Shown in pieces: positions 5,137 to 5,618 of a stretch of DNA of 5,618 nucleotides (within the stretch, counting starts at the first letter, position 1; every line of letters starts with the position of its first letter). Below the pieces are notes generated by a model. It saw only the letters and a list, made by a program, of their open reading frames with translations, was not told where the DNA came from and made no database searches. The translations under genes and the position numbers were made by a program. Source of the DNA: Gammaproteobacteria bacterium (GTDB lineage: Bacteria; Pseudomonadota; Gammaproteobacteria; UBA9214); the NCBI GenBank assembly GCA_020027635.1, contig JAHKKL010000127.1, forward strand, positions 1-5,618, in the 5' to 3' direction.

Positions 5137-5618
5137 ATGCGTTCGGTACATTGGCAGCATGCCGGAGAAGAAGTATTCGATGTGCTGATCTTAGGCGGCG
5201 GCATCACGGGCGCCTCCCTGTACGGTGAACTGTGCCGCCAGGGTTGGCGCACCCTGCTGCTCGACAAAGGCGATTTTGCCTCGGGCACGAGCCAGTCCTC
5301 CGGCATGATGGTGTGGGGCGGGCTGCTGTATCTGCGCGCCGGCGACGTGCTGACCGTCTTCCGGCTGTCCCGGTCGCGTGACCGGATGATCGAGGAACTG
5401 GACGGCTGGGCCGCACCGGCCGCGTTCCACTATATCCCCTCGCTTAAGGGCGGTCCGCCGTCGCTGTTCATCGGCGCGGGACTCGGGCTTTACTGGCTGC
5501 TCGGCGCCGGTCGCCGGCGCTTGCCGTGGTACCGGCAGGACTACACGGAGTCCGCGCTGGTAAGCGAGCACGTCCACCGGGGGGCCTTCTGCTACGAAGA
5601 GGCCCTGCTCACCTCATC
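5137..5618 (+). CDS. GlpD-like FAD-dependent oxidoreductase, N-terminal part
   Basis: The 160 complete codons visible encode the start of an FAD-dependent oxidoreductase related to aerobic glycerol-3-phosphate dehydrogenase (GlpD). Residues 15-26 (DVLILGGGITGA) form the FAD-binding Rossmann motif. D43 ends the second strand, and DFASGTSQSS (46-55) matches the family's flavin-contacting segment. The next motif, HGGLRYL in GlpD, reads WGGLLYL here (60-66). The segments LGLYWLLG and RGAFCYEEALLTS align with later GlpD regions, so the reading frame is real. GlpD enzymes sit on the inner membrane and pass electrons to quinone. The altered motif makes glycerol-3-phosphate an uncertain substrate. 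ATG 5137 is the first start before the Rossmann fold; GAAGAGAG lies about ten bases upstream, a somewhat distant ribosome binding site. The remainder, including the rest of the active site, is outside the window. Confidence 0.88.
   Translation, partial: MRSVHWQHAGEEVFDVLILGGGITGASLYGELCRQGWRTLLLDKGDFASGTSQSSGMMVWGGLLYLRAGDVLTVFRLSRSRDRMIEELDGWAAPAAFHYIPSLKGGPPSLFIGAGLGLYWLLGAGRRRLPWYRQDYTESALVSEHVHRGAFCYEEALLTS

Overview
The window looks like about 5.6 kb of a GC-rich proteobacterial chromosome, most likely a gammaproteobacterium with a sulfur- or redox-based lifestyle. The evidence is indirect: a multiheme cytochrome c, a DsrE-family protein, two rhodanese fusions and palindromic intergenic repeats. 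No rRNA, tRNA or marker gene fixes the taxonomy. Seven protein genes are supported; the two at the edges are incomplete.

Left block (1-1814, all minus strand). Reading leftward, it starts with a small membrane-anchored protein whose exported part is a methionine-heptad coiled coil (1275-1814). A DsrE-like protein follows (859-1212), then a pentaheme-or-larger c-type cytochrome that runs off the left edge (1-834). Short gaps and shared strand suggest one operon, with a candidate promoter at 1859-1887. The DsrE and cytochrome genes lie in the same reading frame, separated by a TGA and eight codons.

Middle block. The intergenic DNA at 1815-2102 holds two abutting palindromic elements (1896-1952 and 1955-2062). 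Next come two overlapping minus-strand genes: a fatty acid hydroxylase/sterol desaturase-family di-iron membrane protein (3061-3924) and a TVP38/TMEM64 (VTT) membrane protein fused to a rhodanese domain (2103-3071). They overlap by 11 bases and are probably translationally coupled.

Regulatory hub (3925-4040). The divergent gene on the plus strand (4041-4712) encodes an ArsR-type winged-helix regulator fused to a rhodanese domain. The short intergenic region contains a good sigma-70-like promoter, a perfect 9+9 bp palindrome just downstream of it, and a second dyad over the -35. The simplest reading is a sulfur-responsive repressor that controls itself and the divergent hydroxylase/VTT-rhodanese pair.

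Right block. A 177 bp nested inverted-repeat element (4752-4928) follows the regulator. About 200 bp of GC-rich DNA without a gene comes next, then the start of a GlpD-like FAD-dependent oxidoreductase (5137 to the right edge). Its N-terminal FAD signatures are intact, but the residues usually found as His and Arg in the GlpD HGGLRYL motif are Trp and Leu.
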